Origin: Bacillota bacterium
Lineage (GTDB): Bacteria; Bacillota; Clostridia; Oscillospirales; Acutalibacteraceae
DNA length: 64,000 bases
Reading direction: 5' to 3'
Assembly (NCBI GenBank): GCA_023416955.1
Contig: JAEZGM010000031.1
Location: forward strand, 1 to 64,000
The notes beneath the pieces are model-generated. The model was given only the letters and a program-made list of their open reading frames with translations, was not told where the DNA came from and did no database searches. Positions 1 through 6,789 of this stretch are shown piece after piece; position 1 is the first letter of the stretch; each line of letters starts with the position of its first letter. Made by a program: the position numbers and the translations under genes.

Positions 1-53
1 CATTCTGACACCCTTTCCGCCTGCCGCTTAACAGACAGATTTGAGTGTACCAT
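1..53 (-). CDS. possible N-terminus of a gene running off the left edge
   Basis: On the minus strand an ATG at 53-51 opens a frame that stays open to the window edge (17 codons, starting MVHSNLSVKRQAE). A purine-rich AAAGGAAAGG lies just upstream of the ATG and could be a ribosome binding site. Too little is visible to recognise a family. If real it is divergent from the excisionase-like gene and belongs to the integrated element. It could equally be chance. Confidence 0.3.
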   Translation of the reverse strand, partial: MVHSNLSVKRQAERVSE

Positions 54-172
54 ATTCCTTTCCTTTCCGCTGCAAACCTACATTTTTTGACCGGCACTTT
101 CTTTCATTTTATCACTGGCGCTGACAGTTTAACTCCGGGAGAAGTAAAGCACAGAAAAATTCAAGGCCTTGT

Positions 173-493
173 TTGAATCCTGCTTGTTTGGCCGCTTTCA
201 GATCCTGGCTTACAGAAAAATACCGTACATATCCCGGCGCTCTTACACTAGCGCAAGCAACTGAATTGTCACACCTTTCGCCAAACTATATTTTGCTCAG
301 AATTAAGAAAAAAGAGATTTTTGCAACACTTATTGGGACGCGTTATGTAATTTCAAAAAGGTCAATTATTGAATATATCTCCTCAGAAAAAGTGATTCTG
401 TCTAGTGTTACATTAAAACTCATGATTAGAGAATTCTCCGCATCATTCCAGTTAGGATGCAATCAGAATAATCAAAAGCAAATCAGCATATAA
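173..493 (+). CDS. excisionase-like helix-turn-helix protein
   Basis: A 106-residue protein starting at a TTG codon. The pattern ALTLAQATELSHLSPNYILLRI, then KKEIFATLIGTRYVISKRSI, resembles the winged-helix fold of MerR/excisionase-type proteins, in which a helix-turn-helix is followed by a short beta wing and a basic strand. Such small proteins in mobile elements direct the integrase towards excision; here an integrase lies about 3 kb downstream, which supports the reading. There is only a weak AAGG upstream of the TTG, so the true start is uncertain and the N-terminus may be shorter. The family call is by pattern, not by a search. It could also be a small transcriptional regulator of the element. 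Confidence 0.5.
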   Translation: MNPACLAAFRSWLTEKYRTYPGALTLAQATELSHLSPNYILLRIKKKEIFATLIGTRYVISKRSIIEYISSEKVILSSVTLKLMIREFSASFQLGCNQNNQKQISI

Positions 494-549
494 TATCCGC
501 AACAAAAATATAATTTATAAAGTTTTGCGGATATAAACCGCAAAACTGT

Positions 550-576
550 TTGACTATCTTATATTTGAGGTATAAT
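550..576 (+). promoter_or_regulatory. probable sigma-A promoter of the AAA ATPase gene
   Basis: TTGACT at 550-555 and TATAAT at 571-576 are separated by 15 bp, a little short; a TAATAT at 573-578 would give 17 bp. The AGGAGGTG ribosome binding site of the ATPase follows at 585-592. Confidence 0.5.
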
Positions 577-599
577 ATATAAAACAGGAGGTGTATGAA

Positions 600-1808
600 A
601 TGATTTTTAGACCTGATTATGTTGAAAAAATAATGGCGTACAAGGATGCGCCGTTTGTGAAAATACTGACCGGAGTTCGCCGCTGCGGAAAATCGACGAT
701 CATGAAGATGGTGATGGATGAATTTCTCAAGTGTGGTATTGAACCGGAGCGCATCATTCATTACAGCTTCGATTCTTTGGAATATGAAGACATGACGGCT
801 AAGAAACTGTTTACCGTTCTGAAGGAGCAACTGTCACCATACGAAAAAACCTATCTGTTTCTCGACGAGATCCAGGAAGTAAAAGCATGGGAAAAAGTTG
901 TAAATTCGCTGATGTCTGATTATAATGTGGATATTTATGTGACCGGTTCAAACTCCCGGATGATGTCTTCGGAGATTTCGACCTATCTGACGGGACGGTA
1001 TGTTTCGTTTCGAATTTTTCCGCTCTCGTTTTCGGAGTATCTTGCTTTCCGTAAAGAATATACAACGGTAGGCGACCCGCGCACCGAGCTTGTCCGGTAT
1101 CTTCAATTCGGTGGCTTCCCCGCAATTCATCTTCGGGAATATGCCAGAGAAGAAGCTTATCCTATTATAAAAGACATCTACAATTCCACTATTTTTACCG
1201 ATATTGTGCGACGCAGCCAGATTAAAAAAGTGGATCAACTGGAGCGGGTGGTCAAATACGTTTTTGATAACGTCGGAAATACCTTCTCGGCATCGTCCAT
1301 TTCAAATTACCTGAAGAGTGAGCAGCGGACGCTGGACAATGAAACGGTTTACAGTTATCTCAGTAAGTTGGAGAGTGCTTATATTCTGCACCGCTGTTCC
1401 CGCTATGATATCAAGGGCAAAGAATTGCTGAAAACACAGGAGAAATTTTATCTTGCTGACCCTTCGCTGCGGTATAGCGTTCTTGGTTATACCTCTGACA
1501 GTGCAGATGCCATGCTGGAGAATATTGTGTATTTGGAACTTCTTCGCCGTGGCTATGAAGTTTGTGTTGGGAAGCTCGATAATTTCGAGATAGATTTTGT
1601 TGCTGCAAGGCTTGACGAGAAAATCTATGTGCAGGTAACCAAAGAAATTAAGTCCGAAAAAACCGCGGAACGTGAATATGGGCGACTGCTCGATATTCAC
1701 GATAACTATCCCAAATATGTTTTGACAACGGACGACTATGCCGGAGGAAACCATCAGGGAATCAAAACCGTTCACATTGCTGATTTTCTCCTCAACAAAG
1801 AACTATAA
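600..1808 (+). CDS. AAA family ATPase with C-terminal DUF4143-type domain
   Basis: A 402-residue protein. The N-terminal half holds a Walker A motif (GVRRCGKST, about residues 25-33), a Walker B (YLFLDEIQEV) and a sensor-like TGSNS, typical of the AAA_14 ATPases. The C-terminal third (FYLADPSLRY, ENIVYLELLRRGYEVCVG, EIDFVA) matches the DUF4143 domain, which resembles a nuclease-like or DNA-binding fold. These proteins are abundant and often scattered in anaerobes; their biochemical role is unknown. I chose ATG 600 because AGGAGGTG (585-592) sits 7 nt upstream; an in-frame GTG at 591 overlaps that site. It has its own promoter and is followed by a terminator, so it is monocistronic. It lies inside the putative integrated element. 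Confidence 0.85.
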   Translation: MIFRPDYVEKIMAYKDAPFVKILTGVRRCGKSTIMKMVMDEFLKCGIEPERIIHYSFDSLEYEDMTAKKLFTVLKEQLSPYEKTYLFLDEIQEVKAWEKVVNSLMSDYNVDIYVTGSNSRMMSSEISTYLTGRYVSFRIFPLSFSEYLAFRKEYTTVGDPRTELVRYLQFGGFPAIHLREYAREEAYPIIKDIYNSTIFTDIVRRSQIKKVDQLERVVKYVFDNVGNTFSASSISNYLKSEQRTLDNETVYSYLSKLESAYILHRCSRYDIKGKELLKTQEKFYLADPSLRYSVLGYTSDSADAMLENIVYLELLRRGYEVCVGKLDNFEIDFVAARLDEKIYVQVTKEIKSEKTAEREYGRLLDIHDNYPKYVLTTDDYAGGNHQGIKTVHIADFLLNKEL

Positions 1809-1850
1809 CGATTGTTTGAGAGATAACTACAATCTAAGCATCAAAGAGTA

Positions 1851-1880
1851 ACCGTCGCTTATAACAAGTGACGGTTTTCC
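1851..1880 (+). terminator. intrinsic terminator after the AAA ATPase
   Basis: Stem ACCGTCGCTT (1851-1860) pairs with AAGTGACGGT (1866-1875) with one G-U wobble, and is followed by a short T run. Confidence 0.65.
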
Positions 1881-1993
1881 TGTAGATATGAATTGCTATA
1901 AAATCCTGCCCTTTAATTTTAACCATCAGAGATGTAGTAATAATGTCCCATAATTTTTTGCAATATGATATACTTTTGTCTGAGGTGAAAATT

Positions 1994-3160
1994 ATGACCG
2001 TGGATGAACGCGAGAAACTTTACGATGAAGTTTGGGCAGAGCCAATGACGACAGTTTCCAAAAAGTACGGCATATCAGATGTGGCTTTAAGAAAAAGGTG
2101 TATTGCAGCAGGAATACCTGTACCTCCTGCCGGATATTGGGCAAAACTTCGTGCAGGCAAGGAAGTGCAAAAAATTGCTCTTCCGGCGCTTACAAAAGAA
2201 AGTAAAAAACATGTTTCCGGTTACGCTATTCAAATTTCAAAGGATGTAAAAGCTTTGTCTGACGTCGAATTGCTTTCAGAGGAACCACTATATATTTATT
2301 CAGTGAAATCCAAAGAACTTATACAGACAATGCGTAATTCAATAATTATACCTTCACAATTAAGAAATCCCGACCGTTTAATTCAAGAACATAAGGATGA
2401 GATGAATTACCGAGAGAAGCAGATAAAGCTTAATCCAGGCTACAAAAACAGCCAGTACTGGTTTAGAAATATCTCCACGAAATCAGTAATTGATATTTCT
2501 GTCTCATCTGAACAGATCCATCGTGCTTATTTGATCATGGATACTTTGATTAAATCTATAGAGCTGCTTGAAGGACATATAGAAACTGAAAATTACTCAG
2601 ACAGAGATTACTGTACGTTAAAAATACCGGGTGGTATATGGAATATGTCTTTATATGAAGATAAAACCACTACTGGTAAGCGATACAATTCAATAACTAC
2701 TTATACAGGATGTCTGAATATAAAATTCCACTCCGGTTGGTATTGCGATGCCAAAGAACTAATATTTTCGGATAATGAAAAATCTCCACTGGAAAATCAG
2801 CTGGGAGAAATTATTTACACACTTTTTGATACGGCTAGTAAAGATATGTTAGTTCATGAGCAATCTTCACGCGAATGGGATAGGAAAAGGCAGCAAGAAC
2901 AATTAGAACGGAAAAAAGAGCAAAGGCGCAAAGAAGAGCTTCAAAAGCTTGATGATATTGAAAAGGAAGCTCAATGTTATAAAAGGGCCCAACTGTTGCG
3001 CGAATATGCGCAGGCCTTAAAATCGCTATCAGATATATCTGCTGATTCGGAAGTCTCCTTGGAACAGAAGATTCAATGGATATTAGAAAAAGCAGATTGG
3101 CTTGATCCTTTGGTACACAAAGACGACTTTATCCTCGGGGTCATGCAATATGCAGAATAA
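1994..3160 (+). CDS. uncharacterised protein with N-terminal HTH and C-terminal coiled coil
   Basis: A 388-residue protein of a widespread but unnamed family. The N-terminus (REKLYDEVWAEPMTTVSKKY, then GISDVALRKRC) reads as a helix-turn-helix; it is followed by the family's conserved PPAGYWAKLRAGK stretch. A long charged segment around residues 310-350 (repeated KR/EQ/RKEE) predicts a coiled coil. No enzymatic motif is visible. ATG 1994 is preferred over ATG 1943 because AGGTG (1983-1987) precedes it and the conserved region begins there. It probably binds DNA, by inference from the N-terminus only. It sits alone between the ATPase and the integrase in the integrated element, is AT-richer than the metabolic genes to the right, and looks like accessory cargo. 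Confidence 0.65.
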   Translation: MTVDEREKLYDEVWAEPMTTVSKKYGISDVALRKRCIAAGIPVPPAGYWAKLRAGKEVQKIALPALTKESKKHVSGYAIQISKDVKALSDVELLSEEPLYIYSVKSKELIQTMRNSIIIPSQLRNPDRLIQEHKDEMNYREKQIKLNPGYKNSQYWFRNISTKSVIDISVSSEQIHRAYLIMDTLIKSIELLEGHIETENYSDRDYCTLKIPGGIWNMSLYEDKTTTGKRYNSITTYTGCLNIKFHSGWYCDAKELIFSDNEKSPLENQLGEIIYTLFDTASKDMLVHEQSSREWDRKRQQEQLERKKEQRRKEELQKLDDIEKEAQCYKRAQLLREYAQALKSLSDISADSEVSLEQKIQWILEKADWLDPLVHKDDFILGVMQYAE

Positions 3161-3314
3161 CATAATTAACATCAAATGATGTTGTCCTTTCTAAAAAAGT
3201 GACTATAGCATCCATTTTTGCACCATACTGATGGAGATAATAAAATTGTTAATATAATTATTAAAAAACAATAAATTGTTGAAAAATGAGCAGGAAAAAT
3301 AAAATATAGCAAAA

Positions 3315-3350
3315 CAATATGCCGACTGGTCAAATCCGGTCGGCATATTG
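3315..3350 (-). terminator. strong hairpin, terminator-like on the minus strand
   Basis: CAATATGCCGACTGG (3315-3329) pairs with CCGGTCGGCATATTG (3336-3350), with one wobble, around a 6-nt loop. Read on the minus strand it is followed by a T-rich stretch (complement of 3295-3314), so it could stop transcription coming leftward out of the integrase region; on the plus strand there is no T run. Confidence 0.5.
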
Positions 3351-3429
3351 CTTCATCTCAGAAATAACTATTACCTGCAGTTCGTTTTGCTCGTTTTTTG
3401 TGCGACTATATCACATCTTTGAGTCCTGC

Positions 3430-3490
3430 CTTTCATTCTTTCATTCCTTCATTCATTCTTTCACTGAAAGAAACACAACTAGTGAAAGAA
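3430..3490. repeat. short CATTC/CTTTC direct repeats and a 10-bp inverted repeat
   Basis: TTCTTTCACT (3456-3465) and AGTGAAAGAA (3481-3490) form a perfect 10-bp inverted repeat with a 15-bp spacer. Just left of it the units TTTCATTC, TTTCATTCC and TTCATTCATTC repeat in direct orientation. They lie about 160 bp before the integrase start and are candidates for arm-type recombinase or Xis binding sites (inference). Confidence 0.45.
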
Positions 3491-3649
3491 CACTGCAGAT
3501 GCTGTACAGGGTTGAGATTTAGCGAAACAATGTCGAAATAACCCGTGCAAGTTTGTGTTGTCTGATGCATGGACTTCTCCGTCGGAGTGTGGTATCGTGT
3601 GTGCTGCCGACGGTAGAAAAGCAGAAGATCTAGCGAAAGGAGAGCAAAA

Positions 3650-4882
3650 ATGAAACGAATTACAGGCCATTTGACTTCGAAAAATCAGCAATGGTACGCC
3701 ATACTCAACCTGTACGATACAAGCGGTAAACGCACGCAAAAGTGGGTCAACCTTGATCTAAAAGATCAGCGTGGCAGCAAAACCGAAGCGAGTTACCGCC
3801 TCAACGAAGTACTTTCACAATATAACACCGGAGACCTATATTTACAGGAGGCTATGACCCATGCTGACCGGGAGCGTAATCGCATTGCCAACATGTTGGT
3901 GGAAAACTATCTTCTGGAATGGCTGGAGCAGCACAAGCCTAACATCACAGCCTCTACTTATCTGAACTATAAAAGAATGATCAACGGACGAATGGTGCCT
4001 TTTTTCAAACCGATGAGGCTCAAGGTAAAAGAAATCACAGGAGATGAAATCAATGCCTATTATGCCAAGATCCGCGCCGATGGGCTGAAAGGAACCACAG
4101 CGCAGCGTCACCACGCTATGCTTCACAGGGCCTTCAAGCAGGCCGTCAAGCGGCGTATCATCGCTTCAAATCCCTGTCAGCAGGCGGATCGTCCGAAATC
4201 CGTACCCTTTATCGGAAGCTACTACAATGCAGAGGAGTTGAAGAAACTCCTGAGCTGTATCGAAAACGATCCCATTCGACTGGTGGTTGAACTGGCTGCT
4301 TATTACGGTTTGCGCCGAAGTGAGGTGCTGGGGCTGAAGTGGTCTGCGGTGGATTTCACCGCTAAGACGGTCAGTATCCGACACAAGATTCTGGAGGAGG
4401 AAACCAAAAAAGGCACTGTGCTCAAAGGCTACGATGTGATGAAAACAAAATCTTCCTATCGCACCTTACCGCTGATTTCTCACATTGAGGAAGACCTCTT
4501 GGCGGAAAAAACCAGACAGGAAGAAATGAGAAAAACTATGCGCGGCTCCTACAGCAAGGAATACACGGATTACATATGCGTAGACGCGCTGGGCAGGCTG
4601 ATTACCCCGCAGTATGTCAGCAATCACTTCCAGGTTATTCTCAAAGAAAATGGGCTTCGGAAAATCCGGTTCCATGATTTGCGGCACAGCTGCGCTTCAC
4701 TCTTGCTGGCGAACAACATTCCGATGAAGATGATCCAGGACTGGCTTGGTCATTCAGATATGTCAACGACAGCCAACATCTATTTCCATATTGACAGTTC
4801 CAGTAAACTGACTAGCGCCAATACAATCGGAGAGGTGCTAGATATAATTCCAACGCACGAAGACCCAAACATGAAGGGATAG
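3650..4882 (+). CDS. int: tyrosine recombinase / integrase
   Basis: A 410-residue site-specific integrase of the phage/ICE type. It has an N-terminal arm-binding region (GHLTSKNQQWYAILNLYD), a SAM-like core-binding domain around residues 85-180 and a C-terminal catalytic domain. Catalytic residues are visible: Arg222 (GLRRSEVLGL), His342 and Arg345 (HDLRHS), His368 (GHSDM) and the nucleophile Tyr378 (NIYFHI). It is therefore complete and probably active. The start has AGGAG 8 nt upstream (GAAAGGAGAGC). The gene ends only 43 bp from the 3' end of tRNA-Ser(CGA), the usual position of the integrase of an element inserted at a tRNA 3' end. The element should extend leftward, so its other end is outside the window. 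Confidence 0.93.
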   Translation: MKRITGHLTSKNQQWYAILNLYDTSGKRTQKWVNLDLKDQRGSKTEASYRLNEVLSQYNTGDLYLQEAMTHADRERNRIANMLVENYLLEWLEQHKPNITASTYLNYKRMINGRMVPFFKPMRLKVKEITGDEINAYYAKIRADGLKGTTAQRHHAMLHRAFKQAVKRRIIASNPCQQADRPKSVPFIGSYYNAEELKKLLSCIENDPIRLVVELAAYYGLRRSEVLGLKWSAVDFTAKTVSIRHKILEEETKKGTVLKGYDVMKTKSSYRTLPLISHIEEDLLAEKTRQEEMRKTMRGSYSKEYTDYICVDALGRLITPQYVSNHFQVILKENGLRKIRFHDLRHSCASLLLANNIPMKMIQDWLGHSDMSTTANIYFHIDSSSKLTSANTIGEVLDIIPTHEDPNMKG

Positions 4883-4893
4883 AAACAAAGAAA

Positions 4894-4926
4894 AATCCCG
4901 CATAAACACTGGGTTTATGCGGGATT
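4894..4926 (-). terminator. terminator of tRNA-Ser
   Basis: A perfect 14-bp stem, AATCCCGCATAAAC (4894-4907) with GTTTATGCGGGATT (4913-4926), and a 5-nt loop. On the minus strand it follows the tRNA CCA end directly and is followed by TTTTTCTTTG, a classic intrinsic terminator. It lies inside the 43-bp gap between integrase and tRNA. Confidence 0.85.
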
Positions 4927-5015
4927 GGCGGAGGAGGAGAGGGTCGAACTCTCGCGCCGCTTACGCGACCTGCTGCATTTCGAGTGCAGTCCCTTCACCA
5001 CTTGGGTACTCCTCC
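4926..5015 (-). tRNA. tRNA-Ser (anticodon CGA)
   Basis: The minus strand folds as a class II tRNA: acceptor GGAGGAG pairs with CTCCTCC, discriminator G, and CCA is encoded. The anticodon stem CTGCA/TGCAG encloses CTCGAAA, giving anticodon CGA (codon UCG). A long variable arm (about GGTCGCGTAAGCGGC) fits serine. The T loop GTTCGACCC is normal. Length is 90 nt. It is the likely integration target of the neighbouring integrase. Confidence 0.95.
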
Positions 5016-5093
5016 ATGTATTTTCAACCGATTGCTCGGTAAAAAAGCGATATTTACTTGTTTGCAAAAGTGTGAGAAAACTGAAAGATGATT

Positions 5094-5122
5094 ATTATAA
5101 TTACTGCGAAACTGGAGCCCAA
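5094..5122 (-). promoter_or_regulatory. possible promoter of tRNA-Ser
   Basis: On the minus strand TTGGGC (5122-5117) and TATAAT (5099-5094) are spaced by 17 bp, with the predicted start about 70 nt upstream of the mature tRNA 5' end. Confidence 0.4.
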
Positions 5123-5270
5123 AATCCGCATGAAATCAGGCTTTTCTGAGATTACCCCATCACAAAACACCCGCGGTTTCGAGTCAGGCCCGTTATGACC
5201 ACTTCGATACGCTTCCATTCAATAATGATTCAGTTTTCGGAGCAAATAACATGGCTTCAGATTGGCCCTA

Positions 5271-5396
5271 TCATAACTGCTCCGCGTCGATTGTCAGCTC
5301 CATCGCTTTGGAAATGGCTTCCGGGTGTAACGAATAGATGGCCTGTACAAACTCCGAAATGCCTCGCTGTGAGCATCGGGGGATTTCAGTATCCAT
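5271..5396 (-). pseudogene. possible short gene or gene remnant
   Basis: A 41-codon minus-strand frame starting MDTEIPRCSQRGISEFVQAI and ending in ...MELTIDAEQL. Its composition (amphipathic helix, acidic end) looks protein-like, and another frame just upstream is also briefly open, so this may be the tail of a decayed gene near the integration site. There is only a weak GGATGG upstream of the ATG. No family recognised. The rest of 5016-5540 shows nothing else that looks like a gene. Confidence 0.25.
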
Positions 5397-5541
5397 ACCG
5401 CGATACCATCCAACCGTTCCGCACCGAAAAATAAAACGCTACTTTACACCGACAAAAAGATGAAAAACACGATCAATCTGCTGAATATCGTGCCTTATTA
5501 TTGTAATGATTTAACGGGTAATTGTCAAGTGTTTTCCTTGC

Positions 5542-5571
5542 GGCAGGCGTGCCGCATAGGCAGGCGTGCCG
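5542..5571. repeat. two 13-bp direct repeats, each palindromic
   Basis: GGCAGGCGTGCCG occurs at 5542-5554 and 5559-5571 with a 4-bp spacer. Each unit has inverted ends (GGCA/TGCC). They lie 29 bp upstream of a strong promoter -35 box, so they may be an operator or a small dispersed GC-rich repeat. Confidence 0.5.
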
Positions 5572-5599
5572 GACGGGCGGGAAAAATTTTATTATCCTC

Positions 5600-5628
5600 T
5601 TGACATTCAGCGGTTGCACCGTTATAAT
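5600..5628 (+). promoter_or_regulatory. consensus sigma-A promoter for the Cys-rich peptide gene
   Basis: TTGACA (5600-5605) and TATAAT (5623-5628) are both perfect and 17 bp apart. This is the best promoter in the window. Transcription would begin near 5635, about 70 nt before the ATG at 5705. Confidence 0.85.
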
Positions 5629-5704
5629 TATGCATAATATAATAAATATTAAGCATATATAATTAATATACTTTGAATGTGCTCACACAGAGGAGGGAAA
5701 CAGT

Positions 5705-5845
5705 ATGAATATGGTATTTTCTTATAACCGTAACGCAGCCTCTCATTCGATTTCCCGAATGCTTTGCTGCGCCTGTTTGTGTTCCGGTAGATGTCGGGTA
5801 CCCAGTGGAGGATTCCTTTGTTTTACAGTAAACTGTAAAATATAA
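5705..5845 (+). CDS. 46-residue Cys-rich peptide (leader peptide or RiPP-like precursor)
   Basis: This small gene has a consensus promoter, an AGGAGGG ribosome binding site (5691-5697) 7 nt before the ATG, and an intrinsic terminator starting 5 nt after the stop, so it is a complete transcription unit. The peptide has a Cys-free first part (MNMVFSYNRNAASHSISR) and then seven Cys: a dense cluster (MLCCACLCSGRCRVPSGG, Cys 21, 22, 24, 26 and 30) plus Cys39 and Cys44. Two readings fit. It may be an attenuator leader peptide sensing Cys supply, since the terminator follows immediately; or it may be a precursor of a modified peptide, since the next gene is a C39-like cysteine peptidase, a family that includes double-Gly leader proteases. 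No maturation enzyme or exporter is adjacent, and the downstream gene is not a sulfur gene, so neither reading is proven. A known family was not recognised with certainty. Confidence 0.6.
   Translation: MNMVFSYNRNAASHSISRMLCCACLCSGRCRVPSGGFLCFTVNCKI
5821..5840. repeat. 20-bp palindrome at the 3' end of the Cys-rich ORF
   Basis: TTTTACAGT and ACTGTAAAA (9 bp each, 2-bp centre) overlap the last codons of the small ORF, 10 bp before the terminator stem. It could be an operator or an alternative RNA hairpin competing with translation. Confidence 0.45.
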
Positions 5846-5850
5846 GTGAA

Positions 5851-5882
5851 AGCCCACGGGTAAACGCCCGCGGGCTATTTTT
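5851..5882 (+). terminator. intrinsic terminator after the Cys-rich ORF
   Basis: AGCCCACGGG (5851-5860) pairs with CCCGCGGGCT (5867-5876) with one A-C mismatch, followed by ATTTTTATT. It separates the small ORF from the C39-like gene and could act as an attenuator for it. Confidence 0.8.
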
Positions 5883-5951
5883 ATTCTTGAACTGTATCAA
5901 CGAAAGTACGGCATGAATTTCGCATCATCAAGCAGAAAGCAGGTGCAGCAC

Positions 5952-6587
5952 ATGAAAAATCCCTTAAGCTATCAGAAAACCGAGTACGACTGCGGCCCGA
6001 CCACGTTGATGAACGCTGTCAGCTGTCTGTTTGAGCGGGAGGATATTCCGCCGGAGGTTATTAAGCAAATCACGCTTTATTCCATGGACGCCAGCAACGG
6101 GAAAGGTGAGCTCTGTAAAGGGGGCACTTCGGAGATGGCGATGATGTTCCTTGCAAACTGGCTCAATCAGTTCGGCAGGGACAAAAAATTTCCGATACAG
6201 TGCGAATACCTGACCGGGAGCGATGTGAAGATTGAGCAGGGGAGCAGGGTTGTTAACAGTCTGAAGCAGGGCAGTGTTGCCGTGGCACGGGTTCGGTACG
6301 GATGCTGGCATTATGTCCTGTTAACCGGCGCGGATGATGATTTTATTTACCTGTTTGACCCTTACTATCGTGAGCGACGTTTTTCGGTAGAGGGTATTGA
6401 AATGATTTCTGATGCGCCGATGCGTATGAACCGCAGGGTTGCCTACCATATTCTGAATGCTGAGGGAAAGGGCTACTATGCCCTTGGCTCCATTCAGACC
6501 AGAGAAACAGTACTTTTTTCCAGCACATTTTCTCAAAATCCGGTAGAAAAAAAGCTGGCTGGTGGGTGTGCGCGCAGAAAATCCTGA
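5952..6587 (+). CDS. C39-like cysteine peptidase family protein
   Basis: A 211-residue protein with a papain-like C39 fold. The N-terminal motif YDCGPTTLMNA carries the nucleophile Cys14; His120 (CWHYVLLTG) and Asp136 (LFDPYY) complete the triad, so the protein should be catalytically competent. There is no signal peptide, transmembrane segment or ABC transporter domain, so it is a stand-alone cytoplasmic C39-like protein rather than a bacteriocin exporter. I chose ATG 5952 (AGGTG 7 nt upstream) over ATG 5913, which lacks a ribosome binding site. No separate promoter is evident, so expression may depend on read-through of the terminator at 5851-5882. Substrate unknown; a link to the Cys-rich peptide upstream is inference from adjacency. 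Confidence 0.8.
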   Translation: MKNPLSYQKTEYDCGPTTLMNAVSCLFEREDIPPEVIKQITLYSMDASNGKGELCKGGTSEMAMMFLANWLNQFGRDKKFPIQCEYLTGSDVKIEQGSRVVNSLKQGSVAVARVRYGCWHYVLLTGADDDFIYLFDPYYRERRFSVEGIEMISDAPMRMNRRVAYHILNAEGKGYYALGSIQTRETVLFSSTFSQNPVEKKLAGGCARRKS

Positions 6588-6614
6588 TAATAAGTTTTGA
6601 CTCAGTCTCATCAT

Positions 6615-6670
6615 ATCATAAAAAGGTCTTGCGGAAGTGTCTCCCATGCTTCCGCAAGACCTTTTTATGA
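6615..6670. terminator. long bidirectional terminator between convergent genes
   Basis: A 22-bp perfect stem: TCATAAAAAGGTCTTGCGGAAG-type arm at 6616-6637 with its complement at 6649-6670 and an 11-nt loop. A/T runs on both sides let it work in both directions, between the C39-like gene and the aldose epimerase gene. Confidence 0.85.
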
Positions 6671-6684
6671 TGATTTATTTAATT

Positions 6685-6789
6685 TATAGTCAGTTAACTT
6701 TAGAAAACATCCAATCTCCAAGAGTAAAATCTTTAATATATGAATTTTACGCTTAGAGATTGGTTCTGCTTTCAAATGAACTGACTATA
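6685..6789. mobile_element. MITE-like hairpin repeat, copy 1
   Basis: A 105-bp element bounded by perfect 11-bp inverted repeats TATAGTCAGTT (6685-6695) and AACTGACTATA (6779-6789), with a second internal inverted pair (CCAATCTC and GAGATTGG). A clearly related sequence in opposite orientation lies at 29979-30079; the two align end to end with roughly 70% identity by eye, including shared blocks GAAAACATC, AAAATCTTT, TTTACGCTT and TTTCAAAT. It encodes nothing. The minus-strand stop codon of the aldose epimerase gene (6785-6787) lies within the right terminal repeat. Confidence 0.75.

Larger units (their letters stand above)
3161..3649. other. intergenic region upstream of the integrase
   Basis: This 489-bp stretch has no convincing gene. 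It begins AT-rich, then holds a strong hairpin (3315-3350), a CATTC/CTTTC-rich short repeat tract (3430-3465) and an inverted repeat (3456-3490). This is where arm-type integrase or excisionase sites and the integrase promoter would be expected. An ORF at 3319-3522 runs through the hairpin and repeats and is not believed. Confidence 0.5.

Noticed and set aside
3319..3522. 67-codon open frame upstream of the integrase
   Set aside because: It runs through a 15-bp-stem hairpin and short repeats, has no ribosome binding site and an odd Ser/Phe-rich composition; read as intergenic.
4925..5149. 74-codon open frame on the plus strand
   Set aside because: It overlaps the tRNA-Ser gene on the opposite strand almost entirely.
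5195..5434. 79-codon plus-strand frame
   Set aside because: No ribosome binding site, unlikely composition, and the minus strand of the same region looks more protein-like.
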